Source: Atopostipes sp964624875 (lineage in GTDB: Bacteria; Bacillota; Bacilli; Lactobacillales; Carnobacteriaceae_A). From it: 20,535 bases of DNA. Below the pieces are notes generated by a model. It was given only the letters and a program-made list of their open reading frames with translations, ran no database searches and was not told the DNA's origin. The stretch is from positions 1 through 20,535 of the forward strand of contig CAZUZA010000024.1 in the NCBI GenBank assembly GCA_964624875.1. Reading direction: 5' to 3'. Every line of letters starts with the position of its first letter. The stretch's first letter is position 1. The position numbers and the translations under genes are program-made. This document shows positions 1-6,952 of this stretch, one piece after another.

Positions 1-2
1 CA

Positions 3-83
3 GAAGACTACCTCCGTGAAATTCGCGACTTATTAGCTGCACAAAAGACTGAAACAAACTCAGTTGATTACCGAGACCTGTAA
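3..83 (+). CDS. C-terminal fragment of a plus-strand gene, possibly mscL (mechanosensitive channel)
   Basis: An open frame enters from the left edge and stops at TAA 81-83, giving 26 residues that begin EDYLREIRDLLAAQK. The pattern of a short acidic/leucine-rich segment 'EIRDLL' near the C-terminus is like the cytoplasmic helix at the end of Firmicute MscL large-conductance mechanosensitive channels. The start and the membrane part lie outside the window, so the identity is a guess from a short tail. A terminator hairpin follows 17 bases after the stop, which supports a real gene end. Confidence 0.45.
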   Translation, partial: EDYLREIRDLLAAQKTETNSVDYRDL

Positions 84-100
84 GACACCGTTCTAAAATA

Positions 101-150
101 AAAACGGCCTTCCTAAGATTGTAAAATCTTGGAAGGTCGTTTTGTTTTTA
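101..150. terminator. Bidirectional rho-independent terminator
   Basis: A long hairpin has its left arm at 101-120, a GTAA loop at 121-124 and its right arm at 125-143. The arms pair over about 19 bp with one G-T wobble and one bulged T. The stem is flanked by an A-rich run on the left and TTTTGTTTTT on the right. It can therefore end both the plus-strand gene at the left edge and the convergent minus-strand aldolase gene. Confidence 0.85.
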
Positions 151-153
151 CCA

Positions 154-939
154 TTATTTGGCTTTTAGCGTTTCAACGGCATGTTTGGCTGAATCGATCA
201 ATAAGCTGACATCCATGCTTAATGTCAGGGCATCGTAACCTTCGTCTAAGTACTTTTGTGCCATGTCGAGGCCCATGCTGAAAATCATCGTGAACTTTCC
301 GTTGTCGCGACAGGCTTTGTAGATTCTTTTCAAAGCCGCGATAAAGTCTGGATGATCAAATTGCGTCGGAATCCCTAGTGCAATGGATAAGTCAAATGGC
401 CCAATAAAAATACCTGAGACACCTTCAAGGGCAGCGATTTCTTCAATATTCTCTAAACCTTCGACCGTTTCACATTGGGGAATGATCATCGTTTGCTTAT
501 TCGCATCCGCAAACATCTCATTCAAATCAGACATATTGCTTCGATGACCAAAGTCCGTCACACGCGACGTAAAGAAGCCTCGCTGGCCTAAAGGTGGGAA
601 CTTACTCCAGCTCACAATTTTCTCTACTTCTTCCACACTACGCACATTCGGAATCACAAGTCCTTGTATCCCAACGTCTAGTGGGCGCAAAATACTCGAA
701 CGCGTACTGTCCGGCACACGCAACAAAGGCGTGATATTTCTAAAGTTCGCAGCCTGCACAAATTCTTTCAAACTATCAATAGTGGTCACACTATGCTCGC
801 CATCCACAATAAAAAAGTCCAAACCAGCCACACTCAGCGCTTCAACAACTAAAGAATCATTCAACTCTAAAAAGGTACCAATCAATTTTTCGTTTCGATT
901 AATACTTTCTAACATATGATTTTCAACCAAAGCGTTCAC
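154..939 (-). CDS. HpcH/HpaI-family aldolase (2-oxo acid / 4-hydroxy-2-oxo acid aldolase type)
   Basis: The 261-residue protein has the hallmarks of the HpcH/HpaI class II pyruvate aldolase family, which are TIM-barrel, metal-dependent, cytosolic enzymes. Visible motifs are VDGEHS after the second strand, LLRVP with the conserved arginine, and PQCETVEGLENI with the metal-binding glutamate. IFIGPFDLSIALG carries the metal-binding aspartate. Family members cleave or form 4-hydroxy-2-oxo acids such as 2-keto-3-deoxyglucarate, but the substrate cannot be told from sequence. The assigned start is a GTG at 939. An ATG at 915 (MLESINRNEKL) would also fit, and neither has a strong ribosome site. The gene lies downstream of mvaS but behind that gene's terminator, so it is probably transcribed separately. 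I see no convincing promoter in 940-1060. Confidence 0.85.
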   Translation of the reverse strand: MNALVENHMLESINRNEKLIGTFLELNDSLVVEALSVAGLDFFIVDGEHSVTTIDSLKEFVQAANFRNITPLLRVPDSTRSSILRPLDVGIQGLVIPNVRSVEEVEKIVSWSKFPPLGQRGFFTSRVTDFGHRSNMSDLNEMFADANKQTMIIPQCETVEGLENIEEIAALEGVSGIFIGPFDLSIALGIPTQFDHPDFIAALKRIYKACRDNGKFTMIFSMGLDMAQKYLDEGYDALTLSMDVSLLIDSAKHAVETLKAK

Positions 940-1060
940 CTACTTTTCTTCTTTTACTAACATTAGCACAAATGACAGCGCATTCATTCCTGTTGTTGCA
1001 CATAGTGAAACAAGCAAAATATTTTAAAGCTCTTTTTGGTGAAATGGAGCCCGTGTAGCC

Positions 1061-1088
1061 AAAAAGGACTGCGCGAGCGCAGTCCTTT
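1061..1088 (-). terminator. Rho-independent terminator of mvaS
   Basis: A perfect 11-bp stem (AAAGGACTGCG / CGCAGTCCTTT, 1063-1073 and 1078-1088) closes a CGAG loop. On the minus strand it is followed by TTTTT. It lies 19 bases past the mvaS stop codon. Confidence 0.9.
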
Positions 1089-1106
1089 CCAAATCCTTTG
1101 TCATTT

Positions 1107-2282
1107 TTATTGTTTCTGGCCGTATTGACGCTGGTGTTCTTGGATGCCAGTGAATATAAAGTCGCCTGCTTGTACGAATTTCTTTTCAAAAGAAGCGTTT
1201 CCCTCTGAATCTACTTGTACCGTACTTGATAAAACCGTTTCGTATTCAGCGATTTCAAATTTCGTTCGCTTATTTAGTAAACTTTCGTGATCTGCCGTCT
1301 TAAGATGGTCGCGATAGTTTGCTTGCACTTCACCAACGAAGAACTCCCCAACAGCTCCTGAGCCATAACTAAAGAGCCCAATGCGTTTGCCTGCCTCCAA
1401 CTCTTCACCTTGTTCCAACAAGGACAGCAAGCTTAAGTAGAGGGAACCAGTATAAATATTACCAACTTGTTTGTTGTATGTAATAGCTGATTCATAATAT
1501 TTTTCAAAGCGTTGATACGTTGCTTCATCCACTTCTTCTTGCAACGCCAATAAGCCTTTACGCCCCATTTTTGTATAGGGTACGTGGAATAATAACGTTT
1601 CAAAATCAGCTAACTCAGCATTGTATTGGCTCTTATAACGATTCCACACAGCTAATAAGGTATCTAGGTAAGCTTCATTTGAGTACTTGCCATCCACATA
1701 AGCAAACTCCGAATAAGTTGGGCGCCAAAAATCATTGATATCTGCTGTATAGGTTGCACTGTCTTTTTCAATTGCTAAAAGACTTGGATCAGCTGATACT
1801 AACATCGCAACAGCGCCAGCACCTTGCGTTGGTTCGCCACCAGTATTTAGACCATATTTAGCAATATCACTTGCTAATACAAGAACCTTGCTTTCAGGAT
1901 GTAAGGCGATATGCCCCATTGCCATCTGTAAACCGGCTGTCGCACTATAACAAGCTTGTTTTAGCTCCACCACACGAGCGTAAGGTTGTAGCCCTAATAA
2001 GTGATGCACCCAGATGCCTGCTGATTTCGAGTGGTCAACACTTGATTCCGTCGCAAACAACACCATATCAATTTGTTCTTTGTCTTCAGCTGTTAGGATA
2101 TTATTCGCTGCATTGGCTGCCATCGAAACAATATCATAGGCATCGGATGCGATACCCATTTTTTCTTGGCCAATACCGTATAAGTATTTATTGGGGTCCA
2201 CATCTCTTGCGTGAGCTAACTCCACCATGTCGACATATGTAGGGGGTGTAAAGAAACTCATTTTATCTATACCAATTTTCAT
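1107..2282 (-). CDS. mvaS: Hydroxymethylglutaryl-CoA synthase (mevalonate pathway)
   Basis: This 391-residue thiolase-fold enzyme condenses acetyl-CoA with acetoacetyl-CoA to form HMG-CoA, an early step of the mevalonate route to isoprenoids used by lactic acid bacteria and related cocci. The catalytic cysteine sits in ELKQACYSATAGLQMA at residue 111, the usual position in bacterial MvaS. The general-base glutamate is in FATESSVDHSKS (residue 79). LFHVPYTKMGRKGL carries the active-site histidine. Start: an ATG at 2291 lies directly against the GAGGAG ribosome site, so I prefer the ATG at 2282 (MKIGIDKMSFF), nine bases further. The length is normal for the family. The gene is divergent from the YtxH-domain gene and followed by a strong terminator. 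The HMG-CoA reductase gene (mvaA), often its neighbour, is not in the window. Confidence 0.97.
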   Translation of the reverse strand: MKIGIDKMSFFTPPTYVDMVELAHARDVDPNKYLYGIGQEKMGIASDAYDIVSMAANAANNILTAEDKEQIDMVLFATESSVDHSKSAGIWVHHLLGLQPYARVVELKQACYSATAGLQMAMGHIALHPESKVLVLASDIAKYGLNTGGEPTQGAGAVAMLVSADPSLLAIEKDSATYTADINDFWRPTYSEFAYVDGKYSNEAYLDTLLAVWNRYKSQYNAELADFETLLFHVPYTKMGRKGLLALQEEVDEATYQRFEKYYESAITYNKQVGNIYTGSLYLSLLSLLEQGEELEAGKRIGLFSYGSGAVGEFFVGEVQANYRDHLKTADHESLLNKRTKFEIAEYETVLSSTVQVDSEGNASFEKKFVQAGDFIFTGIQEHQRQYGQKQ

Positions 2283-2338
2283 TTTATCCATCTCCTCTAT
2301 AAAGGATCGTCATACTTGCATGCTTTTCGCATCTTTCG

Positions 2339-2374
2339 CCTCTTTTCATTATTTTACAAAGAGGTGCATCTTTG
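2339..2374. other. Overlapping inverted repeats in the mvaS upstream region
   Basis: CCTCTTT (2339-2345) and AAAGAGG (2358-2364) can pair across a 12-base loop. CAAAGA (2357-2362) and TCTTTG (2369-2374) form a second, mutually exclusive inverted repeat. They lie about 60-90 bases upstream of the mvaS start and could be an operator or a leader structure. I found no convincing -10/-35 pair for mvaS in 2292-2500, so the role is open. Confidence 0.35.
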
Positions 2375-2430
2375 ATTTTAGCTTAAAATTGTTAAGAATT
2401 TCATAATTATCGGGAACCAATGGCTTATTT

Positions 2431-2459
2431 TTGTACAATAAGATACTTTGATTTATAAT
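2431..2459 (+). promoter_or_regulatory. Sigma-A-type promoter of the YtxH-domain gene
   Basis: TTGTAC (2431-2436) and a consensus TATAAT (2454-2459) are separated by exactly 17 bases, placing the transcript start near 2466. This is about 35 bases upstream of the ATG of the plus-strand gene. Confidence 0.8.
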
Positions 2460-2500
2460 AAGGTTATTAAGATACGAAAATAAAAACAGGAGTGATAGTC

Positions 2501-3094
2501 ATGAGTTCAAGATTTTCATCGTTTATTAAAGGTGCACTAGTTGGTTTAGGTGTCGGATTATTAGCTGCTCCAAAGAGTGGAGAAGAAACGCGTAAAGATA
2601 TTGGCCATAAGTTCGACGAGCTGAAAGACCAAGGTAAGAACTATGCTGATTTAGCTGCTGAAAAGGGCTCTGAATTAACAGAGACGTCTAAGTCTGCTAT
2701 GACTGATGTTCGTCGCTCAATTGTTGATTCGTCAAGAAATCTGCGTTCGACTTTGTCTGATGCTGCGAAAGATGTGCAACATACTACTGAAGACTTTGTT
2801 CATGAAGTAGGCGATAGTGCGCGTCGTGCGAAGGATGGTATTGTTGAAACAGCTGAAATTACGAAGATGGAAGCTGAAGATGAGTTTAACCGCTCAAGAG
2901 CTGATGTTCAAGTAGCTGCGGATGAAGTAGGTACTGAAGCACAAGATGCTTTCGACGAAGTTTCTGACGAAGCGAAAGTTGCTTACGAAGATGTGAAAGA
3001 AGAAGTTGTTGATGTCGCTGAAGATGTGAAAGCTGAAGGCGAAAAAGTGGCAGACGACGCAAAAGACGCTATGGATGACGTAAAAAATAGCTAA
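2501..3094 (+). CDS. YtxH-domain (general-stress-like) protein with a long charged amphipathic tail
   Basis: The 197-residue protein starts with the YtxH signature. A short glycine-rich hydrophobic segment (about residues 6-22, FIKGALVGLGVGLLAAPKSG) is followed at once by a charged stretch, GEETRKDI. The rest (about 30-197) is highly charged, alanine- and acid-rich and predicted helical. The last 60 residues recur as A-x-D-V-K-x-E/D patterns resembling LEA- or apolipoprotein-like amphipathic repeats. YtxH proteins are small membrane-associated stress proteins without a known enzyme activity. The ATG at 2501 is chosen because AGGAG lies eight bases upstream; a GTG at 2492 overlaps that ribosome site. 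It is a single-gene unit with its own promoter and terminator, divergent from mvaS and convergent with murR. Confidence 0.88.
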   Translation: MSSRFSSFIKGALVGLGVGLLAAPKSGEETRKDIGHKFDELKDQGKNYADLAAEKGSELTETSKSAMTDVRRSIVDSSRNLRSTLSDAAKDVQHTTEDFVHEVGDSARRAKDGIVETAEITKMEAEDEFNRSRADVQVAADEVGTEAQDAFDEVSDEAKVAYEDVKEEVVDVAEDVKAEGEKVADDAKDAMDDVKNS

Positions 3095-3107
3095 ATATAA
3101 AAAAATG

Positions 3108-3152
3108 ACCGGTGCTCAGGGCCTATATGGCTTTTTGAGTACCGGTTTTTTG
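3108..3152. terminator. Bidirectional terminator between the YtxH-domain gene and murR
   Basis: The arm starting ACCGGTGCTCA (from 3108) pairs with TGAGTACCGGT (3136-3146) with one wobble, and the inner GGGCC/GGCTT extends the stem. A T-run follows at 3146-3151 and an A-run precedes the stem at 3100-3105. It ends both the plus-strand gene and the long minus-strand murR operon. Confidence 0.85.
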
Positions 3153-3162
3153 TTGCATTTTT

Positions 3163-4035
3163 TTATTTATCATTATCTTGCATCTCATTATTATATTCTA
3201 AAATGGTACTATGTGAATCGCGAATTTTATCGACAGCCTGATCGAAGTTTTCCGATAGATAGGAGTAAAATAACACATCAATAACTAAAAATTGGGCGTG
3301 AAGCGAGCTTGTCGCTGCACTTCTCGTTTCAATTTCATTGGTACGAACGTGTTGTAAAGAAATATCCGACTTTTTCGTTAAGGAATTGTTGCCAAAACGT
3401 GTAATCGAAATTGTCTTATGTCCGTGTCTTTGTGCGATTTCACTCAGCTTAACCAATTCATGCGTTTCACCAGAGTTTGAGACCGTAATTAAGACTGTTT
3501 TTGCCTCACTTCCGACTAAAGCCGATATCAAAACATGTGAATCTTCAATATGAATACAAGTTTTACCCACACGACTCCATTTTTGTGCAATGTTTTTCGC
3601 ACCTAAACTCGAGGCTCCAATCCCAAAGGTGTAAATAACAGATGCATCACGAATCGTATCATTCGCTTCCGCAATCGCATCCTCACTCAGAATTGAGATC
3701 GTATCTTTCATAGCCAGCGCAGAGTTCCAATATAATTTTTCCATGATTTCGGTAGTCAGCTCGCCAGCCGTGATATCAGAGTATGCGACCCGGTCTTCGG
3801 ATGTAATAAACCTCGATATCAATACTTTTAATTCTGTAAAGCTATCAATCTTGAGTCGTTGCGTTAAACGAATAACAGTGGCGGCACTCGAGCCTGCAAA
3901 CTTTCCTAATTCGGAAGCTGTCATTTTAATCACTTTTTCAGGATGTTCAATGATTTTTTTGGCAATGCGCTTTTCTGCCTTTGGTAAATCATTCAACATG
4001 CTTTTCATTAAACTCAGTATATCTCGATGACCCAT
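3163..4035 (-). CDS. murR: RpiR/MurR-family transcriptional regulator of MurNAc catabolism
   Basis: The 290-residue protein has an N-terminal RpiR-type helix-turn-helix (about residues 36-62, including ASELGKFAGSSAATVIRLTQRL without a break in the fold). A C-terminal SIS sugar-phosphate-binding domain follows (about 125-260, with TFGIGASSLGAKN and TVSNSGET). In E. coli MurR the SIS domain binds MurNAc-6-phosphate. The adjacent murQ gene, 46 bases upstream, supports the same role here. I choose the ATG at 4035, with GGGGTG seven bases upstream, rather than the GTG at 4041. The gene is the last of the minus-strand block, so the regulator is probably co-transcribed with its targets. Specificity is inferred from context; other RpiR regulators sense different sugar phosphates. 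Confidence 0.85.
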   Translation of the reverse strand: MGHRDILSLMKSMLNDLPKAEKRIAKKIIEHPEKVIKMTASELGKFAGSSAATVIRLTQRLKIDSFTELKVLISRFITSEDRVAYSDITAGELTTEIMEKLYWNSALAMKDTISILSEDAIAEANDTIRDASVIYTFGIGASSLGAKNIAQKWSRVGKTCIHIEDSHVLISALVGSEAKTVLITVSNSGETHELVKLSEIAQRHGHKTISITRFGNNSLTKKSDISLQHVRTNEIETRSAATSSLHAQFLVIDVLFYSYLSENFDQAVDKIRDSHSTILEYNNEMQDNDK

Positions 4036-4081
4036 ACTCACTCACCCCGTTTTTCTCTTCTTGTTCAGATTATAACATGTC

Positions 4082-4990
4082 CTATTCCGTCTTAGTAGCC
4101 TTACTCGATAGTTTTTGTAAGGTCTCGTAGATAAGACCATTCGTGTCGGCTAAAGCTTCCTCAGCCTCTTCTTTTGTCGTACCAGCTAAAATCATTACGA
4201 TAGCTGTTTTGACGGATTGAGCCACTGCATAAACTTCTTCTGCTTTTTCATACGATACGCCTGTCGCCTCAACAATAATTCGTTTCGAACGATCAACCAA
4301 TTTATCATTCGTTGCTTGCACGTTCACCATTAAGTTTTCATAGATTTTACCTGTCTTGACCATACTGACCGTTGAAATCATGTTTAAAACAAGCTTTTGC
4401 CCTGTTCCTGCTTTTAAGCGTGTTGAACCTGTCAATATTTCAGGTCCCGTATTAATTTCAATCGGGTGATCAGCTAAGGCACTTATTTTCGTCCCTTTAT
4501 TATTCGAAAGCGAACCTGTTATGGCACCTACCTCTGTCGCATATTTTAAGCCACCAATCACATATGGCGTACGCCCACTTGCAGCAATTCCAACCACAAT
4601 ATCTTTATCATTTAAGTGAATCCCTTTTAAATCTTCAATCGCCAATTCTTCTGAATCTTCGGCCCCTTCGACCGCTAGTCTGATTGCCGATTCTCCACCA
4701 GCAATCAAGCCAATCACTTGATCAGGCGACGTCCCGAAAGTCGGAACACATTCGACCGCATCTAAAATACCTAAACGGCCACTCGTCCCAGCCCCTATAT
4801 AGATTAAGCGCCCACCATTACGAAAACTTTCAACAACAGCATCAATCAACTTTTCAATCGCCGGTAATGCCTCATGAATCGCTTCAGCAACAATGTAATC
4901 TTGTTCATTCATTAACAGCAAAATTTCTTTCGTCGACATCCGATCAAGATTCATAGAGGCTGGGTTCCTTTGTTCTGTTATGTTCTCCAT
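4082..4990 (-). CDS. murQ: N-acetylmuramic acid 6-phosphate etherase
   Basis: This 302-residue SIS-domain enzyme cleaves the D-lactyl ether of MurNAc-6P to give GlcNAc-6P and D-lactate in the cytosol. It has the family signature IGAGTSGRLGILDAVECVP (about residues 65-83); the glutamate at 80 is the expected equivalent of the catalytic Glu83 of E. coli MurQ. The second motif, GGESAIRLAVEGAEDS (98-113), carries the other conserved acid. The family C-terminus is complete. AGGGGG lies seven bases before the ATG. It sits between the acetyltransferase pair and murR. It needs MurNAc-6P, which is made here presumably by the kinase at 16434-17330, because no MurP PTS gene is present. Confidence 0.97.
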   Translation of the reverse strand: MENITEQRNPASMNLDRMSTKEILLLMNEQDYIVAEAIHEALPAIEKLIDAVVESFRNGGRLIYIGAGTSGRLGILDAVECVPTFGTSPDQVIGLIAGGESAIRLAVEGAEDSEELAIEDLKGIHLNDKDIVVGIAASGRTPYVIGGLKYATEVGAITGSLSNNKGTKISALADHPIEINTGPEILTGSTRLKAGTGQKLVLNMISTVSMVKTGKIYENLMVNVQATNDKLVDRSKRIIVEATGVSYEKAEEVYAVAQSVKTAIVMILAGTTKEEAEEALADTNGLIYETLQKLSSKATKTE

Positions 4991-5018
4991 ACACTAACCC
5001 CCTACAACCATTTTTATT

Positions 5019-5957
5019 TTAAAGCTCTTTCAACATTAAAGAATAACTTCGATACACTTGCATCCCATTCATTTCATAAAATCTCTGAGCATTTCCACCC
5101 GTCCATAAGAAATATGTATGTGTTAACCCTCTTCTGACCATATCTTGCAACATTTCATTAAATAAATAGGCACCCAAACCTTTACCTTGCAGCGTCGGCT
5201 TCACTCCAAACGGACCAAAACGACTCGGCTTCCCGTCAATCGCACGCTGAGCATAACCAACCACTTCATTCGTCGCATCACGCAACACCAGTACCGTTTC
5301 CTCAGCCCGACGACTCAACACAGCCTGCTTCACATTCAAGGCCCAATCACCCGGAAACGACTCGTCCAAAAAGGCACTAAGATCTTCCGTATCGGTGAAA
5401 TCAAAAGGTGTCAGTTGGTAGCCTTCTTGTTGCACACGATGTTTTAACTTCTTATACGCATCGGTTTGATGATAACGTAATAAACTTCTTTCCATTGAGA
5501 CGGCTTGACCATATTGCGTAAATTGATTTTTCTCAAAGAAGGCAGCAGCATTCGGATAGCTTTCTGTATCCACTCCAGGAAATAAATAGTTTGGTGCATA
5601 AGCGCCTACAATTATTTTGGTGACATGTTCTTCTGCCATAATAGTCGTCACGTGATTTAAGAGTCCTGTACCTACGCCCTTACTTTGTTGTTCTTCAGCT
5701 ACACACAGACCAACAATCCAACCTTTATTGGGTTCTAAGCCTAAGTCCCCATAAGGAACTTTTCGTTTAACTGACCAGATAAAACCAGTCACTTCATCTG
5801 CTTCCAAAGCAATCGCACAATAGCGTGGATCAAAATTTTCATCCAGGATGATTTTTTTATAGAAATTTTCTTCCGATAAATAATCATGCACCATCGTTTG
5901 ATTCCACAACTTTAAAACCTGTTCTTGATACTGTTTATCATAAGATACGATTTGCAT
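5019..5957 (-). CDS. Tandem double-GNAT acetyltransferase, GlmA-like (second of a pair)
   Basis: The 312 residues contain two complete GNAT domains. The first has the acetyl-CoA loop QQSKGVGTGL (90-99) and a C-terminal FFEKNQF motif. The second has QGKGLG (256-261) and ends with FYEMNGMQVYRSY. This layout matches the double-GNAT glucosamine/glucosaminide N-acetyltransferase GlmA, described in Clostridium acetobutylicum beside its MurNAc/GlcNAc kinase. Its place immediately before murQ (28-base gap) fits a role in N-acetylating glucosamine or de-N-acetylated muropeptides, so that later enzymes accept them. It is clearly related in layout to its upstream neighbour (FPG motif after the first acetyl-CoA domain in both), but well diverged. 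GGAAGAG lies seven bases before the ATG. The exact substrate is inferred. Confidence 0.75.
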   Translation of the reverse strand: MQIVSYDKQYQEQVLKLWNQTMVHDYLSEENFYKKIILDENFDPRYCAIALEADEVTGFIWSVKRKVPYGDLGLEPNKGWIVGLCVAEEQQSKGVGTGLLNHVTTIMAEEHVTKIIVGAYAPNYLFPGVDTESYPNAAAFFEKNQFTQYGQAVSMERSLLRYHQTDAYKKLKHRVQQEGYQLTPFDFTDTEDLSAFLDESFPGDWALNVKQAVLSRRAEETVLVLRDATNEVVGYAQRAIDGKPSRFGPFGVKPTLQGKGLGAYLFNEMLQDMVRRGLTHTYFLWTGGNAQRFYEMNGMQVYRSYSLMLKEL

Positions 5958-5977
5958 CTCAACACTCTTCCTTCTAT

Positions 5978-6919
5978 TTATATGAGATTTTTACGATAGG
6001 CATGATAGGTTTTCCAAGGTTGGTAACCAAGCTTGCCATAAAAGTCCACTAGACCTGTCCAATCAATCATAATGGTTTCGATCGCACGTTCACGTAGCAT
6101 TGCAATACCGGCTTCAACAATCGCTAGCCCATAACCATGGCCACGTTCACTCGATGCAATACCTAGAGGACCAATGCCACCAGGTTCTGCTTGCACTAAC
6201 GCATGCCAATACATATTGGGCGCGATAATGACTGATTGCTTATCATTGATACGACAAAAGCCAATAATCTTACCTTCTTTTTTAGCCACAACAAATTCAC
6301 GACCATCGCCACCAGCTTTGATATAAGCTTGTAACTCTTCCGTCCAACGACCTGGAAACTCTTTTTCCATAAAGACAAGCAATGTATTCAGCTCAGCTTT
6401 TTCTAAAAAACCATAATGAATATTCTCCGTTTGAGGTAACGAGGTTTCAGACGTTTCATCGTAGGTATGAATTAAGTCATACTCGGTTTCGAAACGCTCG
6501 AAGCCTTTCGCTGTAAACCACGCGTTTGTTCGCTGATCTTCGATGGGTATACCTGGGAAATAGTGTTGCATATCTCTCCCTAAAAACAATTTCTTAACCC
6601 CTTTTTGACGCAGATTCTCCTCAACCATCGTTAACATCTTTGTACCGATCCCTTTACCACGAGCTTCTTGGCCAACCATTAAAAAGTGTAACCATGCTAT
6701 CGTTATATTGTCCGGATTCACTTTCGTTGCGATTATACCTTCAATTTCTGCTTGTTCATTTACGACCGCAAATGAGTTTTCGCTATCCAACATTTCATCC
6801 AACAGGGTGTTTTGTTGAAATAAAGCTTCGGACATCGGAAACTCGTCCCCAATTGTTTGCATCCAAAAGTCGACGAGTTTTGCGACCGATATTTCATGTA
6901 AGGCAATGATATTAGGCAT
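5978..6919 (-). CDS. Tandem double-GNAT acetyltransferase, GlmA-like (first of a pair)
   Basis: With the chosen ATG at 6919 (MPNIIALHEI; GAGG eight bases upstream) this is a 313-residue protein of two GNAT domains. The first has ARGKGIG (86-92) and the FPGIPIE segment seen in this double-GNAT group. The second has ERGHGYG (258-264) and ends with VDFYGKLGYQPWKTY. Both acetyl-CoA loops look intact. It lies 33 bases after the ATPase gene and 20 bases before its paralogue. As for the neighbour, context and architecture suggest N-acetylation of glucosamine residues from peptidoglycan, but another amine substrate is possible. An earlier ATG at 6940 would add seven residues and has no clear ribosome site. 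Confidence 0.72.
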   Translation of the reverse strand: MPNIIALHEISVAKLVDFWMQTIGDEFPMSEALFQQNTLLDEMLDSENSFAVVNEQAEIEGIIATKVNPDNITIAWLHFLMVGQEARGKGIGTKMLTMVEENLRQKGVKKLFLGRDMQHYFPGIPIEDQRTNAWFTAKGFERFETEYDLIHTYDETSETSLPQTENIHYGFLEKAELNTLLVFMEKEFPGRWTEELQAYIKAGGDGREFVVAKKEGKIIGFCRINDKQSVIIAPNMYWHALVQAEPGGIGPLGIASSERGHGYGLAIVEAGIAMLRERAIETIMIDWTGLVDFYGKLGYQPWKTYHAYRKNLI

Positions 6920-6952
6920 TTGCTCATCCTCTTTTATCATGTAATAAGTTAC

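Noticed and set aside
923..1189. 88-codon minus-strand frame between mvaS and the aldolase
   Set aside because: It overlaps the 3' end of mvaS in another frame, crosses the mvaS terminator and has no family resemblance.
2390..2415. Possible sigma-B promoter (GTTAAG and GGGAA)
   Set aside because: It is a weak match, and a near-consensus sigma-A promoter lies just downstream at 2431-2459.
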